A DNA stretch of 64,000 nt from Begonia masoniana (Eukaryota > Streptophyta > Magnoliopsida > Cucurbitales > Begoniaceae), in NCBI GenBank assembly GCA_022432975.1, contig CM039509.1, positions 40,954,209 to 41,018,208 of the forward strand, read 5' to 3'. Shown piece by piece: positions 1-9,920 of this stretch. The stretch's first letter is position 1. Every line of letters starts with the position of its first letter. The notes below the pieces were generated by a model. The model did no database searches, had not been told where the DNA came from, and was given only the letters and a program-made list of their open reading frames with translations. The position numbers and the translations under genes were made by a program.

Positions 1-950
1 CCTAATAATTGTCACATGTTTTAATACTGCTAATAAGCCATGCAACTGTACAAACATTAATCTTCCTTTGGGCCGATCAAAATTCATACAATGTCATGTC
101 TCATGCCCAACATATAAAAATAGAATAATTAAAGCAAGAGAGCCTAATTTTATAGCATGTTACCCAACCATCCTATTTTACAATGTAAGACTTATTAAAA
201 TTGCACAAAAAAAGAGTTAAGGAAATTCATATACAGACATATTTAATAGCTAGGCAATCATATTAGTTAATCAGTAAACCAAATGATCAACCAACCTAGA
301 ATGGAAGGTTCAAATCAGCCAAAAATGGGCAAAAACAGGGCATAACGGGGTGAACCGAGCCCTGAATTGTCCAGAAACAGTCATTAAAAAGACTCAAAGT
401 AGCCGAACCAAAGTGAACAGAGGCCCAATTAACCAAATGGACCAGTCAAATGTTTTTTTTGTCGGACCGGACCGAACTGAACCTGACCGAACCAAACCAG
501 ACTGAACCAAACAGAACCGGTCTGGGTTGAACCAACCAAGGAACCAGTTCGAACCATAATCGAACCGAGTTGGTTTGGTCCGAGTGGGTCCGAACCCAAA
601 TGGTTTGGTCCGATTTGGACCAAACCTAACCCAATCAAACCGAATCGGCCCAAACCACCGGAGAGGGGCTGCGAACCAGCAATGAAAATCGTCGGAATCT
701 CACTGATTCTGGCAGATTTTCACCCCAAAATTGTCCAATTTATCAAAATAATGATAGATCAGGCAATAAACCTTAACGTCCATCAACAATTTTAAGGCAT
801 CAAAACATGCATTCTAGCAGAATTAGATGCCAAAATATAGCCCTAAAAAATAATTCCAAAAATTAAAAAAAATTGATGCTTTTTTTCGATTTCAAGCAAA
901 AAAAAAAAATAGATTACTTGTAGTCTAACGTAACCGACTCTGATACTAAT
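1..950 (-). mobile_element. 5' leader of Ty1/copia element Copia-A1 (internal region, truncated by window edge)
   Basis: This is the untranslated region between primer-binding site and gag of a minus-strand copia element. It aligns along its whole length with 63139-64000, which lies just upstream of the Copia-A2 gag start at 62880; that fixes its identity. On the plus strand, 455-655 is a low-complexity stretch of GAACC/GGTTTGG words that also occurs in the other copy. Gag and pol of this copy would lie left of base 1. Small differences from the right-hand copy show two separate insertions of one family. No convincing reading frame is present; the frame at 429-653 is a product of the GAACC repeat. 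Confidence 0.8.
933..950 (-). other. Primer-binding site of Copia-A1
   Basis: Read on the minus strand, the LTR ends in ACAACA and is followed by ATTAGTATCAGAGTCGG. This is close to the plant initiator-Met tRNA PBS (TGGTATCAGAGC) with a G-to-A change at the second G. It places the inner LTR edge at 951. Confidence 0.75.
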
Positions 951-1547
951 TGTTGTATTCAATAAAAATAACCAAATTAATTGAATCCAGAATAAATTCT
1001 AAAATCCGAAAAGAGTGAGAGCCCAGTTCTTGAATCGATATGTTAGAAATTACAAGTAAATCGTTAAAGCAAGAAGGACATACCCAGATCCATTGTTTGA
1101 ATGCAAAATACCGTAGATCGGGTACGTAAATCTTCCGATTCGACAATTGCCCTCTCTAATGTCTCTCTAGAATGATGGAGGTTCTAAGAGGCAAAGGGTT
1201 CAATTGTGAAATGAGGACCATAACCCTATATTAAACCTAATAATTTACCAGTTTGCCCATCACAAATTGGTAAATTACTCCTGGTGTTTCTACACATTAT
1301 AATATATCCATATTATATTTACTATACTCTAAAGTCCATTGAAACTATATTAAATCACTTTAATATGGACTTAAACCTGATGATAACATAATGTATAATT
1401 TATACTTTAACAATTTAGATCCAAATAGAATTATAAGTCCTTATAATTCTAACAAAGAGAAGAGATAGGAAGACACTCATCGATCTCTCTTGCTCCTGCA
1501 TATTTTTATACTCTTTCTATTAATTAATCATAGGGGATTTTTTAACA
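951..1547 (-). repeat. 5' LTR of Copia-A1
   Basis: About 597 bp. On the plus strand it starts TGTTGTATTC, directly after the PBS complement, and ends TTTTTTAACA, so both ends carry TG..CA. The matching LTR of the sister copy Copia-A2 lies beyond the right edge, so the outer boundary at 1547 is inferred from the TG..CA rule and from the MULE terminal inverted repeat starting nearby. A 5-bp duplication cannot be tested because the other end is outside the window. The element probably landed at or near the left end of the MULE. Confidence 0.65.
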
Positions 1548-1570
1548 ATAAATCATAAAGTATAAAGCCT

Positions 1571-1680
1571 AACTAAAACCTTAAACTATGAAAATCTAAC
1601 AAAACAAATCTTATCATGTGGCCAATCACCCCCGGTCACTGTTTATGACTAAAACGGAGGGTCGATCTTAAAAGAACGGG
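1571..1680 (+). repeat. MULE left terminal inverted repeat
   Basis: The reverse complement of this segment matches 35809-35921 over about 110 bp with scattered substitutions and small indels. Shared blocks include CGTTCTTTTAAGATCGACC, TAGTCATAAA and TTGTTTTGTTAGATTTTCAT. Long TIRs of this kind are typical of Mutator-like elements. Confidence 0.8.
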
Positions 1681-1812
1681 GTTGTTCTATCGAGTGCTAA
1701 CGTAACACTGGACCACGTGGAACAGGGGGTCGAGGTGGGGGGATGGAGACCCCCCGTTCTACGTGCGTTGCACGTGGGCTAAGAAAAGGGGGTCACAGCC
1801 CACTATGCAGGG

Positions 1813-1820
1813 GTCACTGC
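1813..1820. other. hAT-1 target-site duplication, left
   Basis: GTCACTGC, identical to 3813-3820. Its single-copy form can be seen at a related site in the right end of the MULE (GGGGTCACTGTCCCC near 35695). Confidence 0.92.
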
Positions 1821-2021
1821 TAGGGGTGAGCAAAAATCGAACTGGACTGAAAAATCAGATTGGAATAAAAAATTTGGTCCGATTCTGAGTGGTTTTGCAA
1901 TTAAAAAAAATCAAATTCGGTTTTTTTGTAGGTGAACCAAATAATTTAGTTCGGTTTTCGGGTTTAGTGAGACAAACCTGAAAAAAAACCGAACCGAATT
2001 AAAAGTAAAACCTACCTGGCT

Positions 2022-2297
2022 GTGCGGCGTGCGCTGTGGCTCGCTTCACTTCAATCTTCAAAAATCAGAATCGCCGCTCGCTGGAGAGTCGAACGGCGAA
2101 GTGCAAACCCTACACCAGTCGCCCGTCGCCCGTCGCCCATCGCCCAGCGCCCAGTGCCCAGCCCAGCCGGCAGCAACTGTCTGTCTCTCTTTGCTTCCAC
2201 GTTCACAGTCGCCAATGCCCAACCACTCTCTGCTCACACTTCACAGTTCGCAGTCGCTGACTTCTGATTTTGACGAAGTCTTCAACTTCAGACGAAG
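2022..2297 (+). other. Exon-like fragment inside hAT-1 (possible captured 5' exon)
   Basis: A GC-rich stretch, unlike the surrounding AT-rich DNA, with short open frames in all three phases. It ends in a good splice-donor context (GAAG|GTAAGC at 2298). A CGCCC-rich tract lies at 2110-2165. It could be the 5' leader exon of a captured host gene, or a remnant of the element's own transposase gene. The protein content is not recognisable and no function is assigned. Confidence 0.35.
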
Positions 2298-3082
2298 GTA
2301 AGCAGCTTACCGTAAGCTGTTAGGGCTAAATTTTACAATCGTAAGCTGTTGGGCTAATTTGGTCCGGTTTTTGCACACTGCCAGTGTATTTTACTATCAC
2401 GATTGTTCTTGTTTTCTTCTATTTAGTTTCTATTTTTGATGTCCAGAATATACCATGATTGCATGGACATTATTCTACTTGTTAAACCACATGTTTGTTT
2501 CATTTTGTAGTTGTGATGTTCTGTTTTTCTTAATAATAAAATTTACTGTTTTTAATTTTATCGTGTCTGTTTCTGTTTTGTTAGCAGAATGCCCACGTTG
2601 AATTGAGCTATCTTATAAATTACTATCTTGTCTCGTCTTATGGATGCTAGTTCAAGACAACAACTTTCCCTTCTTTGCATTTCCTCTTAAAGGTGGTGCT
2701 ATCCACTCTTGCTTTCACTGCCTTTGAACTCCCTCCTAATGGAGCCGTTGGAACAAGAATCCTAGAGTTTCTTTTTCACTCGAGGCCTGATTAGGTGAGA
2801 CATTTGTTGTCTAGGTATAGTTTATTTGTGTAGAACATGGGTGCACCAAACTTTGTTCTTTAGAAGACATATCATCATTAATATTGACAAGTTAGCATTT
2901 ACTTTGTTTAACAAACTGTGGTCATTTCAAGAACTAGTTGTGGTTTAATTGTTTGGCGATTAGTTAACAACTACACGTGTATGGATCAAATAACAATCAG
3001 GTCCTTGTTTCATAGATGAAAAATGTCAATTAAGCCTTAACTATGTTTGATATGCTAAAATAATGAAGTCTTGTTGATACAG

Positions 3083-3129
3083 GACAAGAAATGGAATTTG
3101 GATAAAAGGAGATTAAAGGAGAAAATCAG
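3083..3129 (+). other. Short exon-like fragment inside hAT-1
   Basis: Bounded by an acceptor-like GATACAG and a donor-like ATCAG|GTGATT. The 47-nt interior has unbiased composition between AT-rich intron-like flanks. This is suggestive of captured exon structure only. Confidence 0.25.
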
Positions 3130-3341
3130 GTGATTAGAAAGGACAAAAAGATTTGGAAGTATTTATGGAGAAAGTCAACCTTCCGTCGTCAATATTCATA
3201 GACTATTTAATAGTTGAACCTAGGGGTCTATTTGTGGTTTTCAAACTACTGTAACAAGAAAATTTCTAAATAAAAAAATTTCGTATTAGTATGAATTGAT
3301 AAGCAATCTTCCTAAATTGTCTTTCTTATATGTTCTCTTAG

Positions 3342-3461
3342 AGAGCTAAGATGAATATTGATGGCTGTACATTTGGTCATAATAAATTTCAAGTTAACAT
3401 AATAAGTGTTGATGAAGCTATAGTGATTGGTGCTGCACTCTCGTTGTCTTCTTCAGCTCAG
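3342..3461 (+). other. Exon-like fragment inside hAT-1 (encodes about 40 residues)
   Basis: The acceptor-like TTCTCTTAG precedes an open stretch with an ATG at 3351. It ends in CTCAG|GTAGTT, a plausible donor. The encoded peptide contains DGCTFGHNKFQVN and DEAIVIGAAL. The second is vaguely reminiscent of the conserved end of Hsp70-type ATPase domains, but the match is too short to assign. With the two fragments upstream it gives an exon-intron-exon appearance consistent with gene capture by a hAT element. Confidence 0.3.
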
Positions 3462-4005
3462 GTAGTTAAACTTAAAGTACTATATATGGATACGTTACTT
3501 GTCCATTTTGCATTAGCTTGTATTTATCAAAGTTCTGTTTATATATATGTTGACATTTGGTGAGAGATATTTGGCTCGTGACTTTTAGAAGGCAATCCAT
3601 TACATCGATTGCTTTTTTTTTTTAATTTAAAAAAAAGTGAGAAAACCGGAACCGGACTAGAACCGGAACCGAAATTCGGATCTGGTTCTTGTCCGGTCCT
3701 TAAAAAAAATAAAAACAGTCCCGGTCTTAAAAATTAAAAACCAAATTTTATTATTTCGGTTCCAATCTTCCTTAAAACCGAACCGGTCCAGATCGGTTTT
3801 TGCTCACCCCTAGTCACTGCCCCCTAAACGAACCCCCCGTTCTTTAAATTATTGTTGAGAAAAATGGATCAGTGCCCTCGATCGGGGGTCGATCCCCGAT
3901 ATTATATAATTCTTCAGCTTCATTTTCACCCCAGCTCGCGAAAAAACTCTAAAACTTCTCCACCTCTTTCTGCTCTGACGAATTTTCTTTGTATTAACAA
4001 CGTCG

Positions 4006-5430
4006 ATGGAGTCTGATTCGAGTAGATCGATCGATTTAGACGAGACAACAACTGGTGATGCCAATATGGACAGATATTCGTACTCCACAACTATATATAG
4101 TGAGCTTTAGGCATTCGATCACCTAGAAGGTAATGAAGAAATAGAGGTGTAATCGACGTTAAAAACTCTAAACGATGAGCTTCTAATATCGGTTGACTTA
4201 GAGGATAATGAGATAAAAAGCGTACTGGTAAGGGAAAAAATTTCAATGAGATTTTATTTGGGTAAAAAACATATTTCTTTAAATGCAATTAGAGAAGAAA
4301 TAGTAGAATACGCTTTGAATAATAGTTATGAGATCAAATTCACTAAAAGTGAATCTCGGTGCCTAACAGCAGGGTGTGAAGACGGATGTGATTAGCAACT
4401 GCATGCTTCGAAGATGCAAAATGAGCTTACGTTTCAAATAAAGAGTTTTAACAATTCCCACAACTGTTCAAAGAAAATTGAGAATCGACAAGCTACTGCA
4501 AAATTGGTGGTAAATCATTATTTGGATAAGTTCAAATGTCAACCTATGTCAGAAATTTCTTCCATTATCGAGACAGTAAGGAAGGATTTGAATGTCAACA
4601 TTAGACCAAGTCTTTCTAGGAAAGCAAGAAGCGAAGCTTGAAAACTTAATGAAGGGAATGGTGACGAACACTGCAAGCTATTGCAGTTGTACGCAGAAGA
4701 AATACGTAGGTCAAATCCGGGTAGCACCTTACGCATACACTCTTACTTTGTAGGCTCTAATAATAATGAGACATGTGTATTCCAAAGAATGTACTTGTGT
4801 ATGACTGCTTGTAAAGCAGGTTTGCTGCAGTGTGGTAGACCTATTATCTGTTTGGATGGTTGTCATCTAAAGGACTCGTGTCCTGGCCAATTACTCACAG
4901 CTATCAGTATTGATGACAACGATAAGATATATCTCGTTGTTATTACTAATGTGGAATCAGAGTGTATAGACTCATGGATGTGGTTTTTGCAAATATTGAA
5001 GCAAGATCTACAGACTGAGACTAGCATTTGTTTTATGAGACTAGCACCGGAAAATTACTTCTATCAATACTATCACCGAGCAACTTATCTGCAGATGTAC
5101 TCACACTTCATTCGTCCCATTAGTGGCCAACACATGTGACCGCCCATAGAAAATATGAATGAAATCCTTCCACCCAGAAGAAAGCGCCAGCCTAGTAGGC
5201 TGAAGAAGAAAAGAGTGCAAGATGTTGACGAGCCGCCAAGTTTGACAATTACTAGGAAGGATTGTACGATGTCATGTCGTATATGTAGGCGTCCTTGGCA
5301 TAATAGTACCACTTGTCCTGACAAGGGATCTACTTCAGGAGCTGCTTTCGCTTCCACTTCGCAAGACACATTTATTGGTTTCTACACATTTGTCGGGACG
5401 TATGTATATTTCAACACATTTCGCTCATAA
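4006..5430 (+). pseudogene. MULE transposase (MURA/MuDR type), degenerate
   Basis: Reads through one frame from the ATG at 4006 to 5430, broken by nonsense codons at 4108, 4150, 4393, 4639 and 5137. Recognisable parts in order: a MuDR-type DNA-binding region (around ASKMQNELTFQIKSFNNSH, 4402-4460); the start of the MULE transposase core (CGRPIICLDGCHLK, with the first catalytic Asp, then DSWMWFL); and a C-terminal basic tail with a zinc knuckle CRICRRPWHNSTTC (C-x2-C-x4-H-x4-C, near 5280). The middle of the family, including the rest of the catalytic core and the SWIM zinc finger, is missing between about 5030 and 5060. That deletion preserved the frame. The protein would have cut and joined the MULE ends in the nucleus; it is dead here. 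Confidence 0.88.
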
Positions 5431-5551
5431 TATTGTTGTCATTATGTATAGGTATATTTTTTAATATGTTTTCATTATGTGCAGGGATCTTCTACACACG
5501 GCTCACGCAAAAATTTATAACTATTTCTGCTGTAATTTATGTAATTATTAT
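5431..5551 (+). other. MULE 3' flank before Gypsy-1
   Basis: AT-rich non-coding MULE sequence following the transposase remnant. It resumes at 35293 after the Gypsy-1 insertion, as the shared 5-bp duplication ATTAT shows. No gene or signal is seen in it. Confidence 0.6.
5547..5551. other. Gypsy-1 target-site duplication, left
   Basis: ATTAT, identical to 35293-35297 directly after the other LTR end. MULE sequence lies on both outer sides. Confidence 0.9.
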
Positions 5552-6333
5552 TGTAACGCCCCGAATTTTATAAACCCGGTTCGTTACTCATAACACAGCA
5601 CATGACTAAGAAATTCTGTTAAATTTTTAAAACTTCACTCGACGGTCAAAATTTGACATTTATTTAAAAACATCAAGAAAACTTGCAGCGAAAAACTATT
5701 TGTATAAAACAACATTTATTAAATGATTAAAAAAGTAGAGACAGTTGGTTGAAAGAAGACAAAGGGAAAAACAGAACACATCTACCGCTGAATAGTTCCA
5801 GCAGTAGAAATAGAGACAGATAAGTCTCGGCGGTAGAAACGGAAATAGAAGGCATCCACCGCTAAACAATGACAGTCGAACGACATGTCGACTACCCACA
5901 TCCACCGCTCAAGAAACAAAAGACATCTACCGCTAAATAGTGACAGTCGAACGACACATCGACTACCCACATCCACCGCTCACGTCCACCGATCAAATCC
6001 TTCAAACGACAGTAACCTTCAGCATCCACCGATCACAAAACAACAAAAATCTATTACTCACATCTACCGATCACAAAATGACAAAAATCTATTACTCACA
6101 TCTACCGATCACAAAACGACAAAAATCTATTACTCATATCTACCGATAGACAACATCCACCGATAGACAACATCCACCAGTGAACAGTAACACTCTACAT
6201 CTACCGATAAACTACATCCACCGATGGACAACATCCACTGATAGACAACATCCACCGGTGAACAGTAACACTATAAACAACGGACAACTCTACCTACTAA
6301 AAGAACTTGTAAATTTTAAAACCAGCTATTCAA
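5552..6333 (-). repeat. Gypsy-1 3' LTR, distal part
   Basis: Collinear with 33240-33990 of the intact 5' LTR. It contains CATCTACCG/CATCCACCG words and three copies of the 38-bp unit (about 6035-6150), as the 5' LTR does. Homology stops after AGCTATTCAA near 6333. There the 5' LTR continues AACAACATAG but this copy runs into the expanded minisatellite. Confidence 0.88.
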
Positions 6334-7333
6334 TCTACCGATCACAAAACGACAAAAATCTATTACTCACATCTACCGATCACAAAACGACAAAAATCTA
6401 TTACTCACATCTACCGATCACAAAACGACAAAAATCTATTACTCACATCTACCGATCACAAAACGACAAAAATCTATTACTCACATCTACCGATCACAAA
6501 ACGACAAAAATCTATTACTCACATCTACCGATCACAAAACGACAAAAATCTATTACTCACATCTACCGATCACAAAACGACAAAAATCTATTACTCACAT
6601 CTACCGATCACAAAACGACAAAAATCTATTACTCACATCTACCGATCACAAAACGACAAAAATCTATTACTCACATCTACCGATCACAAAACGACAAAAA
6701 TCTATTACTCACATCTACCGATCACAAAACGACAAAAATCTATTACTCACATCTACCGATCACAAAACGACAAAAATCTATTACTCACATCTACCGATCA
6801 CAAAACGACAAAAATCTATTACTCACATCTACCGATCACAAAACGACAAAAATCTATTACTCACATCTACCGATCACAAAACGACAAAAATCTATTACTC
6901 ACATCTACCGATCACAAAACGACAAAAATCTATTACTCACATCTACCGATCACAAAACGACAAAAATCTATTACTCACATCTACCGATCACAAAATGACA
7001 AAATCTATTACTCACATCTACCGATCACAAAACGACAAAAATCTATTACTCACATCTACCGATCACAAAATGACAAAATCTATTACTCACATCTACCGAT
7101 CACAAAACGACAAAAATCTATTACTCACATCTACCGATCACAAAACGACAAAAATCTATTACTCACATCTACCGATCACAAAACGACAAAAATCTATTAC
7201 TCACATCTACCGATCACAAAACGACAAAAATCTATTACTCACATCTACCGATCACAAAACGACAAAAATCTATTACTCACATCTACCGATCACAAAACGA
7301 CAAAAATCTATTACTCACATCTACCGATCACAA
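6334..7333. repeat. 38-bp minisatellite, about 26 copies
   Basis: Head-to-tail units starting CTACCGATCACAAAACGAC and ending TCTATTACTCACAT. Copies are almost identical; two near 6994 and 7070 carry AATGACAAAATC and are one base shorter. The unit is native to the Gypsy-1 LTR, where only about three copies occur (33715-33815). The array replaces roughly 95 bp of LTR, the first about 65 bp of the Gypsy-2 5' LTR and the left Gypsy-2 target duplication. All three phases are open because 38 is not a multiple of 3 and the unit lacks stops; the resulting frames are not genes. Confidence 0.93.
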
Positions 7334-7427
7334 CACGATTTAGAATTTTATACCAAGCTTAATTAATTACATGTAGATTTAATTTAGGTTGTGTGGCAAA
7401 GTTGTAATAATGGAGGTTTGAGATCGG

Positions 7428-7436
7428 TATTTAAAG
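7428..7436 (+). promoter_or_regulatory. Candidate TATA box of the Gypsy-2 LTR
   Basis: TATTTAAAG followed about 60 bp later by a pyrimidine-rich CTTCTACTCTCG tract, a common plant TATA/start-site arrangement. The same sequence is at 14550-14558 in the 3' LTR. Confidence 0.45.
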
Positions 7437-9091
7437 AAAATGGAAAGGGTTCAAACTTCATTTTAAACCACTGTAGCCGACATCTTCTACTCTCGACGAT
7501 TTCTTCTCTTCCGAGCTCTCGTTCTCAGTCAGCTGGAAATCCCTCCTTCAACGATCGGTTTCCTTGCTTACCTCTCGGCTACTTTGTGCTCGAGGTACGA
7601 GTTTAGTAATGTAGGTATCTATTAGTTGTTAAGCACTGTTTTCAGCGATGTGTTGAAGTTTTGGATTCTTCAATGGCCGAGTAACAATAAGGACATTTTG
7701 AAAACCCGAGATTAGTAATGTCTTTCCGAATCGATTCTGGACACTTAAAATAATCAATCCTGATTAATCGTAGTTGAATCTAGCTGTTATGATTTTTAGA
7801 TTTCAGACTGTGCACAGAGAAACTAGACTAAGGGATTCGGGAATGATTTAAGCTATTAGACTCTAGTGTGGCTAGTGATTAGGACTATTAGAATTTTGTT
7901 TTAACTACTGCAATGTAAATATTTTAGGTGATGAAGTCTGATGAAAAGGAGCTCAAGTTGCTAAGGAAAGCAGGTAAGTGAATGTATAGGTTTCTCGGTC
8001 ATTAGGACCCTACATCAAGGGATGCTAGGTAGAAACTCATACGATGTTTAGAAGTCTCCTTTATGTTACTGTCTAATGTTTATGCTGATAATTAGCTCAA
8101 TGGTAAGGTTTCATGTTGGATAGCGTTCTGTTCTGTAGCTTGATGATTTAAGAATTTTCATGTTCATGCATCATGAATGTTTTATGCATATGAAAATGTT
8201 TTAAGAGCATGTTTTCTCACGAACAAGATAAGGATATAAAACTTATGCAACGTGAATTAAGTGAGGGTTGGGGGCAGTTTGGCGTATGTCACTGTCCAAA
8301 AGAAGGACCATGATACGACCCACAAGGGAACTATGTGCACTCTCACTGTCAAACCCTTTACCGGCACAAATCCTCCCTTAATCCACACAACATGAACGGA
8401 GAATATGAACGATGAACATGAATGATGTATATGAATGATGTTTATGAATGATGAATATGAATGAAGAATATGAATGATGAGCATGAATGATGATTATGAA
8501 CAATGAATATGAATGATGATCAAGAATGAAGACTTTGAGTGTGAATATGAATACGAAAAGATTTATGAGCTTTTGTTTCTTAAAATGAGCATTCATGCAT
8601 ACTTGATAGTATTGCATTCTTTATTAAGCATTAGGCTTATAGTTTATACCTTATGATGTAGGCGAAGATTTAACAGGTGAAGATTCCAAATTTAGTGATG
8701 ATGTCTAAGGCTGGTTGCAGGGTGGTGCTCAGGGTGGAAGTCTGTGGCTGGCAGGCGAGAATGTCCCATAGTTATGCTCATATAATGTCAGTAAGATTTA
8801 TGATGAACAAATGTTAAGTAGAGTGAGATTTCCCTTAGAATACTGGATTCTGTGATTGTGTTGTTGGATTACCAAATTTGGGAATGATTATAAGAGTATG
8901 GAAGAATCTGTTTTAACTAAGCTTTCCGCTAATTATATTCTGGTCAAGTTTAGGATTTATACTTGTTTAAGTTTATGTCTACGAAGTATGTGATTGATGA
9001 ATGACAGGTTACCCTCTGTTGGTATGAGTTGTTTGAAGATTTCCAGGTTTTACTGCCGTGTGACAGAAGTTGGATGAGCGCATCATCCGGC

Positions 9092-9153
9092 TGACGTCAT
9101 CGGCAGGAGCTGTGAGATAGGAGTCAGACGAGTGCATCATCCGGCTGACGTCA
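9092..9153 (+). promoter_or_regulatory. Paired TGACGTCA palindromes in the Gypsy-2 5' LTR
   Basis: TGACGTCA at 9092-9099 and 9146-9153, each preceded by GCATCATCCGGC, so a short segment was duplicated. The 3' LTR keeps both (26545-26552 and 26599-26606). TGACGTCA is a classic bZIP/TGA-factor site. Regulatory use here is inference. Confidence 0.55.
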
Positions 9154-9771
9154 CCGGTGGATGGCGAACGTTTTTTGTTCATCGGATGATGTCTTCTATC
9201 GGATGAAGTAAGTGAGTCACGTGTATTGCACATGGTAACCGGATGATGTAGGTTTTCACTACCGGCTGAAGCGAGCTCTGTGCTTGTCATCTAGCGATCG
9301 GCATGTGTGAGCTTTATGTTTTACTGATTGGTCATTGGGCGATGTAGTGTATTTTAATCACTGGTAGATGTACTCTATCGGAAGATGTATTAAAGGAGCA
9401 CGTGGTTTGCACATGTTTATCGGTAGATGTCTACTGCTGGAAAGAAATAGATGTGTTGCGTGGCGGGCACGTGACCATCGGTAGATGTGGGTTTATTTCT
9501 CTATCGGTAGATGCAGATTAAAAGCTGGAGCTTCCGCTCATCGGCTGAAGCATTCTACACTGCCCGTCGGCAGATGTGTACTGTATTTCATTAACTGAGC
9601 AATGTTTAATAAATCGCGTGAGATGTCTTGAGTTAAGTTTGATTGTTTTTTTTTTTTTTAATAAAAAAAGAAATGAACAGGGGCATACCCTAAATAAGAA
9701 CAATAAAGATATACAAACAAGTCTAAAGGAGTCATGGTTTGGTCTCGGCCCTACTGGGGTTGTTACAATTA

Positions 9772-9783
9772 TGGTATCAAAGC
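9772..9783 (+). other. Gypsy-2 primer-binding site
   Basis: TGGTATCAAAGC four bases after the LTR end. It matches initiator-Met tRNA except for one A in place of G. The Cassandra units at 58189-59151 carry the same variant. Confidence 0.85.
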
Positions 9784-9857
9784 AAAACTGGGTTCTAAAA
9801 TCGATTCTGCAGACTGCCTCCTAGCACAGATTTCTACCTGAGTGCACTCCAGCAACT

Positions 9858-9920
9858 GTAAGTGTTTATGATCCCAGTAAATGTCTTTAAGTTAAGATGT
9901 ATTTATAACTATTTGTCTAG
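9858..9920 (+). other. Candidate short leader intron (Gypsy-2)
   Basis: Donor context CAACT|GTAAGTGTTTAT and a possible acceptor TTTGTCTAG, 63 nt apart. All three gypsy elements in the window keep AACTGTAAGTGTTTA at the same place between PBS and gag. The length is near the lower limit for plant introns, so splicing is uncertain. Confidence 0.3.

Larger units (their letters stand above)
1821..3812. mobile_element. hAT-1: non-autonomous hAT transposon
   Basis: The ends are a clear inverted pair, TAGGGGTGAGCAAAAATCG at 1821 and its near complement ending at 3812 (one mismatch). Both are flanked by the exact 8-bp duplication GTCACTGC (1813-1820 and 3813-3820), the hallmark length of hAT insertion. 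Subterminal DNA on both sides is rich in AACCGG/CCGGTT words, as expected for transposase-binding clusters. No hAT transposase frame is visible inside; the interior instead holds gene-like fragments. The element is 1,992 bp and could have been moved only in trans. Confidence 0.92.
7334..9767 (+). repeat. Gypsy-2 5' LTR (5'-truncated)
   Basis: Matches the 3' LTR from 14456 onward with few differences. The first about 65 bp of the 3' LTR have no counterpart here. It holds a TATA-like box, two TGACGTCA palindromes and a block of ATCGGTAGATG-type words (9075-9580). It ends GGGGTTGTTACA immediately before the PBS. Confidence 0.9.

Noticed and set aside
429..653. Gly/Leu-rich minus-strand frame (also 63580-63810)
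   Set aside because: Translation of a GAACC-rich low-complexity leader, without start context or family.
6334..7333. CRISPR-like direct repeats
   Set aside because: Units are head to tail with no unique spacers, in plant LTR sequence; this is a minisatellite.
6180..7366. Long open frames of a 38-residue repeat peptide
   Set aside because: They are produced by the 38-bp minisatellite, which is open in every phase. There is no non-repeat domain.
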